Shown: positions 50,611 to 60,439 of the stretch, in pieces
Layout: every line of letters starts with the position of its first letter
Position numbering within the stretch: position 1 is the stretch's first letter
Assembly: GCF_023716465.1 (NCBI RefSeq)
Contig: NZ_CP092415.1
Location: 1,465,501-1,529,500, forward strand
Reading direction: 5' to 3'
DNA: 64,000 nt
Source of the DNA: Flagellimonas marinaquae
GTDB lineage: Bacteria > Bacteroidota > Bacteroidia > Flavobacteriales > Flavobacteriaceae
Program-made: the position numbers and the translations under genes
Notes under the pieces: model-generated
The model's database searches: none
Told to the model about the DNA's origin: nothing
The model's input: the letters and a program-made list of their open reading frames with translations, nothing else

Positions 50611-52260
50611 ATGAAATATACATATCGCAAACTATCGTTCTTTGCCTTGGGCGCATCTCTTTTTTTTATGGGATGTGGTTCCACCACATTGGTATCGACC
50701 CCTGTTGAAAATATCGATGCCGTACCTTTAAAAGTTTCCGAACTTACAGATGCGGAGAAAAAAAATTGGGGTCACTTGGACCTTATCGCGGATACCATTC
50801 CCGGAATGAGTGTGGACAAGGCCTACAGAGAAATCATTAAAAACAGAAAGGGAAAAACAGTTGTAGTTGCCGTTCTCGATTCTGGAATGGACCTAGATCA
50901 CGAAGACCTTAAGCCCGTGCTTTGGACGAACAAGGGCGAAATTCCCAATAATGGTAAAGATGATGACGGTAACGGATACGTGGACGATGTGCACGGCTAT
51001 AACTTTTTGGGCAAGTCGTACAACGAACAACTGGAATATGTTAGAATGCTCCGTTTAAACATAGGCGATGCCTCCGATAGGGCTGCCGCAAGGTTAAAAT
51101 TGGATAAAGAATATCCCGAAGCATTGCAGAACAAGCAACAGTACGAGCAAATTTTCCAAGTGGTAAAAGGAGCCGATGAAGTTGTAAAAAAGGAATTGGG
51201 CAAGGACTCCTACACCAAAGAAGATTTACTATCGATTGAGGCAAAGACCCCTCAAATGGAACAAACCATTGCTGTTTTAACACAAATGTTCACCTACGGC
51301 GACAGTATTGAAAAAGTATTGTCTGAACTGGAGGAAGGTATTACCTACTTTACGGAACAAGTAAACTACAACCTTAACAAAGATTTTAATGGCCGAACTC
51401 CCGTAGGGGACGACCCATACGACATCACAGATATTGTATACGGAAATGGCAACCCAAATAATATGGTGGAAACCGAGAGCCATGGAACGCATGTGGCGGG
51501 AATTATAGCTGCCCAAAGGGACAATGGTATCGGAATAAACGGTGTTGCAAAGAATGTCGAAATTATGAGTATCAGAGCCGTACCCAACGGGGATGAGTAT
51601 GATAAAGATATTGCAATGGGCATACGATATGCCGTGGACAATGGGGCGTCCATTATCAACTGTAGTTTCGGAAAATCTTTCTCGCCAAAGGCCGAGTGGG
51701 TCTACGACGCCATAAAATACGCAGAGTCCAAAGATGTTTTGATCGTACATGCCGCCGGCAACGATGGCTTGGACCTACAACTGCCAGAAAACAAAAACTT
51801 CCCGAACGATCACAAGTTTGAAAATATGGAGTTTGTGGACAACTTAATTACTGTAGGTGCCCTAACGAGCAGCTATGGGTCGGAAATGGTGGCATCATTT
51901 TCCAACTATGGAAGTCAAAACGTGGACATTTTTGCTCCAGGAGCAAAAATTTATTCCACCATGCCCAACAATACTTACGAATTTCAAGGGGGGACCTCAA
52001 TGGCCGCTCCGGCTGTTGCGGGCATTGCAGCGCTGATCCGTTCTTTTCATCCAGATCTTACCGCGGCACAAGTAAAGAGCATCATCATGCAATCGGGTCT
52101 ACAAACAAAAACTTCCGTTATTGTGGCCGGCGATGAGAGCAAAGCCATGTCTTTTGATAAAATTTCCAAGTCCGGCAAAATGGCAAATGCCTATAATGCC
52201 TTAATTTTAGCAAATAACATTTCAAACGGTAAAATGACCCTAGAAAGCAATTCCAAATAA
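50611..52260 (+). CDS. S8-family (subtilisin-like) serine peptidase, lipoprotein
   Basis: A 549-residue protease. The signal ends in a lipobox (FFMGC, C22), so it is anchored as a lipoprotein. The triad is D90 in VAVLDSGMDLDHE, H291 in ESHGTHVAG and S460 in GTSMAAPAVAGIAAL, with oxyanion asparagine in HAAGNDG. An insert of about 170 residues between D and H, partly helical, is unusual in size. A probable calcium-binding stretch, NGKDDDGNGYVDD, follows the Asp block. It is followed after 3 bp by an M1 peptidase gene; the two likely degrade peptides at the cell envelope. Confidence 0.93.
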   Translation: MKYTYRKLSFFALGASLFFMGCGSTTLVSTPVENIDAVPLKVSELTDAEKKNWGHLDLIADTIPGMSVDKAYREIIKNRKGKTVVVAVLDSGMDLDHEDLKPVLWTNKGEIPNNGKDDDGNGYVDDVHGYNFLGKSYNEQLEYVRMLRLNIGDASDRAAARLKLDKEYPEALQNKQQYEQIFQVVKGADEVVKKELGKDSYTKEDLLSIEAKTPQMEQTIAVLTQMFTYGDSIEKVLSELEEGITYFTEQVNYNLNKDFNGRTPVGDDPYDITDIVYGNGNPNNMVETESHGTHVAGIIAAQRDNGIGINGVAKNVEIMSIRAVPNGDEYDKDIAMGIRYAVDNGASIINCSFGKSFSPKAEWVYDAIKYAESKDVLIVHAAGNDGLDLQLPENKNFPNDHKFENMEFVDNLITVGALTSSYGSEMVASFSNYGSQNVDIFAPGAKIYSTMPNNTYEFQGGTSMAAPAVAGIAALIRSFHPDLTAAQVKSIIMQSGLQTKTSVIVAGDESKAMSFDKISKSGKMANAYNALILANNISNGKMTLESNSK

Positions 52261-52263
52261 CAT

Positions 52264-54117
52264 ATGAAGCGTTTAAAATCATTCCTTTTTTCAGCCTTTT
52301 TAGGAGCTAGTTTCTTCCTAAGTGCACAAAATTCAAGTAGCTGGCAACAGCATGTGGACTACACCATGGATGTGCAAATGGACGTAAAGACCTATCGATA
52401 CACTGGCACCCAGAAATTGGTCTACACCAACAACTCACCAGATGAATTGAGTCGCGTTTACTATCACTTATTTTTCAATGCCTTTCAACCGGGCAGTGAA
52501 ATGGACATTAGGCTCCAAAACATTAAAGATCCGGACAAAAGAATGATGGAGGGCGACAAAAGCAGAATTGCTTCGCTTTCTGAAGACGAAATAGGGTATT
52601 TGCACGCCAAAACATTAACCCAAGATGGGCAGCCCGTTGATTTTACCGAAGAAGGGACCATTCTAGTGGTGGATTTGGCCAAACCGATTCCTTCTGGGGG
52701 CAAAACTACGTTAGAAATGACTTTTGATGGCCAAGTGCCGTTACAAATCAGACGTTCTGGAAGAAACAGCAAGGAAGGTGTTGCCCTTTCCATGAGCCAA
52801 TGGTACCCAAAACTTTCTGAATACGATTTTGAAGGATGGCACGCAAACCCATATATAGCTCGCGAGTTCCACGGTGTATGGGGCGATTATGATGTAAAAA
52901 TCACATTGGACAAAGAATACACGATTGGAGGTACCGGATATCTCCAAAATCCGAATGAAATAGGGCATGGTTACGAAACCCCGGGCACAAAGGTAAAAAC
53001 CAAAGGAAAAACGCTAACTTGGCATTTTAAAGCCCCTATGGTACACGATTTTATGTGGGGAGCGGACCCTGATTATATTCACGATGTATACCAGATGGAA
53101 AATGGGCCCACGCTCCATTTCTTTTACAAGGACAAGCCCGAACTCCAAGAAAACTGGAAAAACCTTCAGCCCAAAACGGCAGAAGCCATGACTTTTTTCA
53201 GTAACAACATAGGAAAATACCCATACGATCAATATTCTGTTGTGCAAGGTGGAGATGGGGGTATGGAATATGCCATGAGTACCTTGATCACCGGTGAACG
53301 TGAATTTGGAAGTTTGGTCGGTGTTATGGTCCACGAAATGGCACACTCTTGGTTCCAGCACGTACTGGCCACCAACGAATCCAAACACGAATGGATGGAT
53401 GAAGGGTTTACATCTTTCATTAGTAGTCTGTGCATGAACCAAATTATGGAACAGAACAAGCAAAATCCATTCGAAGGATCGTACCGAGGGTATTATGCCT
53501 TGGTAAACTCTGGTTTGGAAATGCCCCAAGCTACTCACGCCGATCGGTACACCACCAATTTTGCCTATGGCATTTCTGCCTATAGCAAAGGTTCTATTTT
53601 CTTGTCCCAGTTAGGTTACATAATCGGTCAGGATAAATTAATGGAGACCATAAAAAAGTATTTCGATGATTTCAAGTTCAAACATCCTGTTCCCAACGAT
53701 ATTAAAAGGACTGCCGAAAAGGTATCTGGAATGGAGCTTGGTTGGTATTTGACCGATTGGACACAAACAACCAACACCATCGACTACGGCATTAAAAGTG
53801 TCGAGGCGGATGGCGAAAAAACCAAGATAACCATGGAACGTATTGGCGAAATGGCCATGCCACTGGATATTTTGGTGGTAAACACGGACGGAACACAGGA
53901 AACCTTTTATGTTCCAATTCGAATGATGTATGGAGAAAAGGAAAATCCTTATCCCAACCTAAAGCGCACCGTTTTGGAAGATTGGCCTTGGGCATACCCT
54001 ACCTACGAATTTACTGTGGAAATGCCACTGGAAAAGGTACAGGCCATAATGATCGACCCATCACAGTTAATGGCAGATGTCGATGGAGAAAACAATGTAT
54101 ACCAAGTAGAGGAATAG
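52264..54117 (+). CDS. M1-family metallopeptidase, secreted
   Basis: A 617-residue aminopeptidase with an N-terminal signal peptide ending in LSAQ. The gluzincin site is HEMAH (about 357-361), with the third ligand E exactly 18 residues later in HEWMDEGF. The exopeptidase motif appears as GGMEYAM instead of GAMEN. A catalytic tyrosine is likely in YGISAYSKGSIF. It removes N-terminal residues from peptides. Placement three bases after the S8 peptidase stop implies one transcript and joint peptide breakdown. Confidence 0.93.
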   Translation: MKRLKSFLFSAFLGASFFLSAQNSSSWQQHVDYTMDVQMDVKTYRYTGTQKLVYTNNSPDELSRVYYHLFFNAFQPGSEMDIRLQNIKDPDKRMMEGDKSRIASLSEDEIGYLHAKTLTQDGQPVDFTEEGTILVVDLAKPIPSGGKTTLEMTFDGQVPLQIRRSGRNSKEGVALSMSQWYPKLSEYDFEGWHANPYIAREFHGVWGDYDVKITLDKEYTIGGTGYLQNPNEIGHGYETPGTKVKTKGKTLTWHFKAPMVHDFMWGADPDYIHDVYQMENGPTLHFFYKDKPELQENWKNLQPKTAEAMTFFSNNIGKYPYDQYSVVQGGDGGMEYAMSTLITGEREFGSLVGVMVHEMAHSWFQHVLATNESKHEWMDEGFTSFISSLCMNQIMEQNKQNPFEGSYRGYYALVNSGLEMPQATHADRYTTNFAYGISAYSKGSIFLSQLGYIIGQDKLMETIKKYFDDFKFKHPVPNDIKRTAEKVSGMELGWYLTDWTQTTNTIDYGIKSVEADGEKTKITMERIGEMAMPLDILVVNTDGTQETFYVPIRMMYGEKENPYPNLKRTVLEDWPWAYPTYEFTVEMPLEKVQAIMIDPSQLMADVDGENNVYQVEE

Positions 54118-54293
54118 TCTCAATTTAGTAAACACAAATTTTAAGGGCGGCCAATTGTGTCGCCCTTTCTTGTTCTATATCGGACTTATTTGAGTAATTT
54201 GTCTTTAATAATGGAGCTGTCCGAACAATGTTAGAAAAAAACACCCATCCAACCACTACAGGGACCCAAAAGAATTTAAACAAAAGATCTTCA

Positions 54294-54680
54294 ATGGATT
54301 TCTCTTTCCCAAAAAAAGAAAAGCTTACCAATAAAAAAGTGTTCGAAACTCTTTTTACAGAGGGGAAGGCCCTGCGTGAATTCCCATTACAACTAATTTA
54401 CGTTAAGACTGCTCCCAATGGCGAGGTTCCCATAAAGGTTGCCGTGGTCGCCCCTAAAAAAAAGTTTAAGACCGCTGTGCAGCGCAATCGGATAAAACGC
54501 TTGTTGCGAGAAGCCTATCGGCTCAACAAGCCCATCATTTTTAACAACATTGAGGGAAACTTTGCGTTCATATTTTTATACCTTGGCAAGAAGACCCCAA
54601 ACTTTAAAGAGGTAGATCTAGCCATGAAAAAGTTGTTGGAGTCATTTTTAAATAAAGAGTTCCATGAAAAGATTGATTAA
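54294..54680 (+). CDS. rnpA: Ribonuclease P protein component
   Basis: A 128-residue basic protein that binds RNase P RNA for tRNA 5' maturation. The conserved RNR motif is seen in AVQRNRIKRLLREAYR, preceded by KVAVVAPKKKFKTA. The ATG at 54294 (MDFSFPKKEKL) matches the family's F-x-K-x-x-[RK]-L start; an upstream in-frame ATG at 54228 would add 22 residues. It is not next to rpmH, as is usual in this group; its 3' end overlaps the S41 peptidase gene by 17 bases. Confidence 0.93.
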   Translation: MDFSFPKKEKLTNKKVFETLFTEGKALREFPLQLIYVKTAPNGEVPIKVAVVAPKKKFKTAVQRNRIKRLLREAYRLNKPIIFNNIEGNFAFIFLYLGKKTPNFKEVDLAMKKLLESFLNKEFHEKID

Positions 54681-56289
54681 AAAGCAGGTGTTTGTTCCCG
54701 TTTTGGCTGTGGCAATTTTTGTTGGGGCCAGCAGTTTTAAGAGCGACTTTTTTGAGATTGCAAAGCAGATAGAAATATTCACCACATTGTTCAAAGAACT
54801 CAACATGAACTATGTGGACGAGACCAATCCGGCAGAATTGATGGACTCGGCCATAAAAAACATGCTGGGCGAACTTGATCCCTACACCCAATTTTTAAAT
54901 GAGCAGGATGTTGAATCCTACAAAATCAATAATTCTGGAGAATATTCCGGCATAGGTGCGCTCGTGCGCTCGTACGAAAGTAAATTGGTGGTTGTGGAAC
55001 CTTATGAAGGATATGCGGCCGACAAAGCCGGTTTAAAGGCCGGTGACGAAATTATTAAAATAGGTGAAACATTGGTTGCCGATTTCGACGACAATGCGGG
55101 AGAACTATTAAAAGGAGCGAACAATTCCACGGTAGAGGTAACTTTTGTGAGACAGGGAGAAACCAAAACCACTTCCATTACCCGGGAAGGTGTTGAGGTC
55201 GATGCCGTTCCTTTTTATGATATGATCGATGAAAAAACCGGTTATATTGTACTTGCCCGTTTTAATAGAAAGGCATCCAAACAGACACAATTGGCCCTGC
55301 AGGACCTTAAAGGTCGAGGCGCCGAGCGTTTGGTTTTGGATTTAAGGGGAAACCCGGGGGGATTGCTCTCCGAAGCCATAAACGTTACGAACTTGTTTGT
55401 GCCCAAAGGAGAATTGATCGTTACCACAAAATCAAAAGTAAAAAAGTTCAACCAAGAATATAGGACCAAGAACAAGCCGGAAGATGTAGATATTCCTTTA
55501 GTTGTTCTTATAAACGGAAAAAGTGCCTCCGCCAGTGAAATAGTCTCGGGCGGTTTGCAGGATTTGGACCGTGCCGTAATCTTGGGGGCCAGAAGCTTTG
55601 GGAAAGGTTTGGTTCAACGTCCGCTAAAACTCACCTATGGAACACAGTTAAAGGTTACCATATCCAGGTATTATACCCCTTCCGGAAGATGTATCCAGTC
55701 TTTGGATTATTGGAACCGGGATGCTGAAGGAAATGCAGTTCGAAACACCAAGTTTAATGAGTTCACCACAAAAAACGGCCGAAAAGTTTGGGACGGTGGC
55801 GGTGTTATGCCCGATGTAACCATTGAATCGTTAAAAACCAATTCCCTTATCGATGCTCTGGAGGCGAACAATATTATTTTTGATTTTGCAACGAACTATT
55901 TCTACGAACATAATTTCGATGATGTTAGCGATTTCTCATTTTCGGAAAGTGATTATATGGCTTTCAAATCCTATGTAAAAGAACAGAACTTTACTTTTCA
56001 GACAAAAACGGAAAAGCTTTTAGAAGAGTCTATCAACGCCGACGATTCGCTTTTAGGGCAAGATGTACAGGAAAAATACAAAGACCTCTTATTGGCCGTA
56101 AACCGGGGCAAGATCACCGCGTTGGACAGCTATAAAAAAGAAATTCAGAAAAACCTGGAAGACGAGATCATCACCCGATACTTTTATCGCAACGGTCTCT
56201 ATAAATATTATTTAAACCACGACGATGCCATTTTAACTGCCAAAGAACTATTGGCCAACAACAGTAAATACAATGGTATTTTACAATAA
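54664..56289 (+). CDS. S41-family C-terminal processing peptidase
   Basis: A 541-residue periplasmic protease with N-terminal membrane signal (about 9-26), PDZ domain (about 85-165, with GIGALVRSYESKLVV and AGLKAGDEIIKIG) and S41 core. The catalytic serine is in NGKSASASEIVSGG (about 289) and the lysine in GARSFGKGLVQ (about 313). The C-terminal 150 residues are helical and charged. Tail-specific proteases of this type degrade misfolded or tagged envelope proteins. The overlap with rnpA suggests translational coupling. Confidence 0.93.
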   Translation: MKRLIKKQVFVPVLAVAIFVGASSFKSDFFEIAKQIEIFTTLFKELNMNYVDETNPAELMDSAIKNMLGELDPYTQFLNEQDVESYKINNSGEYSGIGALVRSYESKLVVVEPYEGYAADKAGLKAGDEIIKIGETLVADFDDNAGELLKGANNSTVEVTFVRQGETKTTSITREGVEVDAVPFYDMIDEKTGYIVLARFNRKASKQTQLALQDLKGRGAERLVLDLRGNPGGLLSEAINVTNLFVPKGELIVTTKSKVKKFNQEYRTKNKPEDVDIPLVVLINGKSASASEIVSGGLQDLDRAVILGARSFGKGLVQRPLKLTYGTQLKVTISRYYTPSGRCIQSLDYWNRDAEGNAVRNTKFNEFTTKNGRKVWDGGGVMPDVTIESLKTNSLIDALEANNIIFDFATNYFYEHNFDDVSDFSFSESDYMAFKSYVKEQNFTFQTKTEKLLEESINADDSLLGQDVQEKYKDLLLAVNRGKITALDSYKKEIQKNLEDEIITRYFYRNGLYKYYLNHDDAILTAKELLANNSKYNGILQ

Positions 56290-56400
56290 AATTTGGTAGC
56301 CAACAACCCATATTGGGTATCTGTCAACTCATAAGGGTCAACCGTCAATTGTTTGGGTCAGGGTAGGTTTTTAGATACTACCTTAAGCCAAAAACTGTAA

Positions 56401-57357
56401 ATGACCTACACAATACTTACCCTGGCCTTGGTTGGCATAATCTTGCTTTTTTGGCTTTATCATTTAATGAAATATTGTTTCTGTAGGTATTTCTGTATTT
56501 ACAGAAATCAAAAGAACGGTTCTATTGTAAAAAGGCAAGCTACCATCTTATCTGTTACAACCCTTAAATTGGGCAAAAAACCATTGTTGGAGCTCCTGTT
56601 GTTATTTAACAATCTTTCTGGATATCCCATACATAGAAAAATAAGAGTGTGGGACAGTAAGCCCTACCTAAATCGCTTTGAGGTGGACAAGACCATTCCT
56701 ATTGGTATTAATCTGGCGAAAAAACCGAAAGACCCTGTTTTTTTATCATTGAACGAAAGTCGTATATCGTTCACTTTTGTGCTTATTTGTAGTATAAAAC
56801 TCATTGTTTATGTTACAGGTTGTTATCTTTTGATGAGCGAAGCCATTAACAAGGTTTTTACCTCACCAAACCAATATGAACGTGTGTTCGCCAATTCAGA
56901 TATTTGGTATTCTGGAGTTTTCGTGTTGGTAATAATTGTTATTGCATATCAATTATTGCGCACAACAGGTCTATTGTCCAATAAAAGTGCGGAAACATCA
57001 AAATGGGACCTAATCTATTATGGGCAAACCGTCTCGGCGGAAATAACTTCTTTTAAAGATACTGGAACATTGGTAAACCATAATCCTTTAGTGGAGTTTT
57101 TCTACTCTTTTAAAGATGGTTCTGGAAACATCATTAAAGGATCCGATAGAAAAATAGTTGGGAAATTGGAAGTTGGCTCACTATACGGTATGCAAACTAT
57201 AGATGTAATGTATTTGCCAAAAAATCCTTCTTTATCCAAATTGGCGGAAAACTTAGAGGCCAAGGGCATATCAAAATACTTGTCCTTTATTCTTTTATTG
57301 ACTATGTTCATTTTCTCGGCCAATGTAATTTATTGGTTTTATAAAATTGTAATTTAA
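56401..57357 (+). CDS. Hypothetical membrane protein, DUF3592-like
   Basis: A 318-residue protein with a first helix (about 4-24), soluble part to about 120, two helices (about 122-145 and 170-195), a second soluble part and a last helix (about 295-316). The segment VSAEITSFKDTGTLVNHNPLVEFFYSF with later IDVMYLPKNPS resembles the beta domain of DUF3592 proteins and appears to occur twice in degenerate form (compare QATILSVTTLKLG near residue 45). Function is unknown. It lies 111 bp after the S41 gene and 48 bp before a DUF2157-like gene. Confidence 0.65.
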   Translation: MTYTILTLALVGIILLFWLYHLMKYCFCRYFCIYRNQKNGSIVKRQATILSVTTLKLGKKPLLELLLLFNNLSGYPIHRKIRVWDSKPYLNRFEVDKTIPIGINLAKKPKDPVFLSLNESRISFTFVLICSIKLIVYVTGCYLLMSEAINKVFTSPNQYERVFANSDIWYSGVFVLVIIVIAYQLLRTTGLLSNKSAETSKWDLIYYGQTVSAEITSFKDTGTLVNHNPLVEFFYSFKDGSGNIIKGSDRKIVGKLEVGSLYGMQTIDVMYLPKNPSLSKLAENLEAKGISKYLSFILLLTMFIFSANVIYWFYKIVI

Positions 57358-57405
57358 CTTCCCTATTCGTGGTATTGGTTATATTACATATTAAAATAGG
57401 TTGGA

Positions 57406-58447
57406 ATGGATAAGCCAGACCGTAACGATATTAAACTTGTGGTGCTGCACAGCAATTGGTCCGAACAGGGTGTGGACAGAGCTTTGTCTGATCACGTATA
57501 TTCCAACAAATACGCTTGGCTGCGTTTTTTAAAGTTACTTGTTCTAACGCTCGGTATTTCGTTTACCGTTGCAGGAATTATCTTCTTTTTTGCCTATAAC
57601 TGGGATAGTTTAAACAAGTTTTTAAAGCTTGGTGCTGTTCAGTCTCTTGTACTAATATTCACATTTTTAGCATTATTTATAAAACAGAAGGCTTTTATAA
57701 AAAAGTCAATATTAACGGGTGCGGCTGTTTTAGTTGGTGTAATGTATGCGGTATTTGGGCAGATATATCAAACAGGAGCAAATGCTTACGACTTTTTCCT
57801 TGCCTGGACCATTTTTATCACTATCTGGGTGTTTATATCCAACTTCCCTACATTATGGTTGATCTACGTGTCGCTTTTGAATATTACACTTGTACTTTAT
57901 GCCAAACAAGGGGTGGAAAATTGGTCAGAATCGGAGGTATTTATCCTTCTATTTCTTTTAAATACTCTAGCGCTCATCTGTTTTTTGTTTTTACCAAGAT
58001 TCTTAAAAGCAAATTATTATCCCAAGTGGTTCACCAACTTCTTGGCCATAGCAGCTGTAACCGTGGCAACTGCAGGGGTTACGGGTGGAATACTCGAAGA
58101 TGAACAAGATTATTCCTTTTGGTTATTATTGTTTCTTTTTTTCTGGATTGGGAATTTGGATGGGGTTACTAAAAAAGAATTTGTTCTATATCGCAATAAT
58201 ATGTTTTAGCTGGGTTGTTGTATTTTGTTCGTTCCTACTTAGTGAATCCGATGGAGCAGGGTCTTTTTTTACCGTAGGAGTTATAATTATAGTGGCGGTT
58301 ACCTTTCTAATCCGATATTTAAAAAATCTTCAGAAGAAATTGACCATCTCCAAATTATGTATTTACCATACGACCCATCAGTTTCACGAATTTCCGAAAA
58401 TCTGGAAACATTGGAGTTCAATCGATTTCTCAATATCCTGTTTATGA
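57406..58447 (+). pseudogene. DUF2157-like membrane protein gene, frameshifted
   Basis: The first frame (57406-58209) gives a charged N-terminus (about 1-38) and seven or so membrane helices, then turns into polar residues after LLLFLFFWIG. The second frame (stop at 58447) carries the natural continuation SGLGIWMGLLKKNLFYIAII and further helices. Removing one T from the T7 tract at 58136-58142 restores one frame. The rest after NLQKK looks unnatural, so the end is uncertain. Either the gene is dead, or the tract is a sequencing or slippage site. In other flavobacteria such proteins neighbour DUF4401 genes; none follows here. Confidence 0.6.
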
Positions 58448-58512
58448 TAGTCAGTTTTATTTTTTCGGTGGTGTTCATCTTTTCATTTTATAAAACTGTT
58501 TTTCATTCATGA
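58357..58512 (+). CDS. Possible 51-residue single-pass membrane protein
   Basis: An ATG at 58357 opens a short frame with a polar start (MYLPYDPSVSRISENLETLE) and one hydrophobic helix (about 26-46). It is in the frame of the first part of the DUF2157-like gene and could instead be that protein's end after a second indel near the A6 tract at 58321. Too short for more certainty. Confidence 0.3.
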   Translation: MYLPYDPSVSRISENLETLEFNRFLNILFMIVSFIFSVVFIFSFYKTVFHS

Positions 58513-58542
58513 AATTAGAATTAATTAAAAAGGAATAAATCC

Positions 58543-58550
58543 TATTTTTG
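58543..58550 (+). promoter_or_regulatory. Candidate -7 box of the DNA methyltransferase gene
   Basis: TATTTTTG fits TAnnTTTG and ends three bases before the ATG at 58554, implying a leaderless or nearly leaderless mRNA. The -33 match is poor. Confidence 0.35.
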
Positions 58551-58553
58551 GGC

Positions 58554-59801
58554 ATGCAAAAACTAAAGGTATGTGAACTTTTTGCCGGTGTGGGCGGGTT
58601 TCGTTTGGGACTAGAAAACACAGGACATTATCAAGTGGTCTGGAGCAACCAATGGGAGCCCTCTACTAAAATGCAGCACGCATCCTTGGTTTACGAAGCC
58701 CGTTTTGGAAAGGAAAATCACTCGAATTCCAATATCGAAACGGTACCTACCAAAGATATTCCCGACCACGATATACTAGTGGGCGGATTTCCCTGCCAAG
58801 ATTATTCCGTGGCCACATCTTTAAAAAACTCCAAAGGTCTTATAGGTAAAAAAGGGGTGCTTTGGTGGTCCATTCATCGTATCCTTTCAGAAAAAAAGAA
58901 CAAACCAAAATATCTTTTTTTAGAAAATGTGGATCGTTTGTTAAAATCGCCTTCCACTCAACGTGGTCGTGATTTTGCCGTGATGCTGCGCAGTCTATCG
59001 GATTTGGGCTATGCGGTGGAATGGCGGGTAATAAATGCGGCCGATTATGGGATGCCACAGCGCCGAAGGCGCGTTTTTTTTCTGGCCTATTTAAAAGGGA
59101 CCACATTACATTCCAAACTAAGAAAAACCCTGCCAAATAAATGGATTTTGGAAAAAGGTACATTTGCCGAGACTTTTCCCGTGGACCAAAATACGCCAAA
59201 ACCCGTTTCTTTTGTTTTAAAAGAAAATTTGGTATCCTTATCCGAAACTTTTAACAGTAAAAAAGAACTTTCTCCGTTCTTAAACTCGGGTATTTGCTTA
59301 AACGGTAAGGTCACAACCATAAAAACCAGTCCCGATTTTGATGGAACCAAAACGGTTCTTTCCGACATTTTGGAAAATGACTGCATTGCTCCAGAATATT
59401 ACATTAATGAGTCCGATATGCCCAAGTGGGAATATTTAAAAGGCTCCAAAAAAGAAATACGCAAGACCAAAGCAGGTTTTGAATACAATTACAGCGAGGG
59501 CGGTATGGTTTTCCCCGATGCCCTTGATCAACCTTCCAGAACTATTATAACCGGTGAGGGCGGTAAATCCCCATCCCGGTTTAAACACGTGATCCAAACC
59601 TCCAAGGGACCACGAAGACTTTTACCAGTTGAATTGGAACGGTTGAACATGTTTCCGGACAATCACACAAAATTGGAGGGTATTTCCGATACCAAACGCG
59701 CCTTTTTTATGGGCAACGCCCTGGTGGTCGGGATTGTGGAAAAGATAGGTGCTTCCCTGTTCCGGAAAATAAACGAAGTTGAAAAGCAAATTCAAAGCTG
59801 A
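58554..59801 (+). CDS. DNA (cytosine-5-)-methyltransferase of a type II R-M system
   Basis: A 415-residue m5C methylase. Motif I is ELFAGVGGFRLGL, motif IV GGFPCQDYS with catalytic C80, motif VI LFLENVDRLL, motif VIII PQRRRRVFF, motif IX the RLLPVELERLN region, and motif X MGNALVVGIVEKIG. The target-recognition region spans about 185-330. The ATG at 58554 is preferred over a TTG two codons before. The following gene overlaps by 23 bases and carries a nuclease motif, so the two form a restriction-modification pair. The recognition site cannot be told from the sequence. Confidence 0.95.
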   Translation: MQKLKVCELFAGVGGFRLGLENTGHYQVVWSNQWEPSTKMQHASLVYEARFGKENHSNSNIETVPTKDIPDHDILVGGFPCQDYSVATSLKNSKGLIGKKGVLWWSIHRILSEKKNKPKYLFLENVDRLLKSPSTQRGRDFAVMLRSLSDLGYAVEWRVINAADYGMPQRRRRVFFLAYLKGTTLHSKLRKTLPNKWILEKGTFAETFPVDQNTPKPVSFVLKENLVSLSETFNSKKELSPFLNSGICLNGKVTTIKTSPDFDGTKTVLSDILENDCIAPEYYINESDMPKWEYLKGSKKEIRKTKAGFEYNYSEGGMVFPDALDQPSRTIITGEGGKSPSRFKHVIQTSKGPRRLLPVELERLNMFPDNHTKLEGISDTKRAFFMGNALVVGIVEKIGASLFRKINEVEKQIQS

Positions 59802-60387
59802 TCTAAAAAAAGAACAAAAATTAACCCCATTATTAGACTCGTATTACCAAGAACACTTGAAGCATTATAGTTTTGAGCGGATTTCCCAGCTTAAAAAACA
59901 ATTACAGGGCATCGATGTTATCCTAAAGGATAAACGTTCTTCAAAACAGTTTTATGTTGATGAAAAAGCCCAACTGGATTATATTAACGAGAGCTTGCCC
60001 ACTTTTGCTTTTGAATTGTTTTATCAGAAAAATGGAGTCCAAAAACAGGGTTGGCTCTTCGATGCCGCAAAAAAAACACATTTTTATGCATTGATCACCA
60101 GTATCTATTCAGATGAAGAGGATCATTTTACCTCATGTAACATCACCATAGTAAATCGGGAAAAATTAATTCAACACTTAGATGAAGTTGAATTATCGCA
60201 AAAGCAACTGGAAAAAATTATTTCCAAAAACCCGATTGTCCATGGTAAATTGAATTTAGAACAACTAAACCCAAAAAGTAAAGGATATTTGTTCTTTTCT
60301 ACCAAAAACAAGGCAGAAAAGCCGGTGAATCTTATCCTTAAATTAGAGTATTTGATCAAAATTGGTGTAGCGAAAAGGTTGGTTTAA
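59779..60387 (+). CDS. Putative type II restriction endonuclease, PD-(D/E)xK type
   Basis: A 202-residue protein. GIDVIL with D46, a hydrophobic strand and then FYVDEK with D61-E62-K63 form the D...(D/E)xK nuclease core. The rest is mixed alpha/beta without a known family. No ATG occurs near the start: the frame opens with a TTG at 59779 inside the methylase gene, an arrangement that could keep endonuclease expression low and coupled to the methylase. Position after the methylase and the motif support the call; direct family recognition is lacking. Confidence 0.65.
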   Translation: MKSKFKADLKKEQKLTPLLDSYYQEHLKHYSFERISQLKKQLQGIDVILKDKRSSKQFYVDEKAQLDYINESLPTFAFELFYQKNGVQKQGWLFDAAKKTHFYALITSIYSDEEDHFTSCNITIVNREKLIQHLDEVELSQKQLEKIISKNPIVHGKLNLEQLNPKSKGYLFFSTKNKAEKPVNLILKLEYLIKIGVAKRLV

Positions 60388-60439
60388 ACAGTTTTGTTAC
60401 TCCAATTTATAAAGAAATCCATTTTTAAGGCAATAAAAT

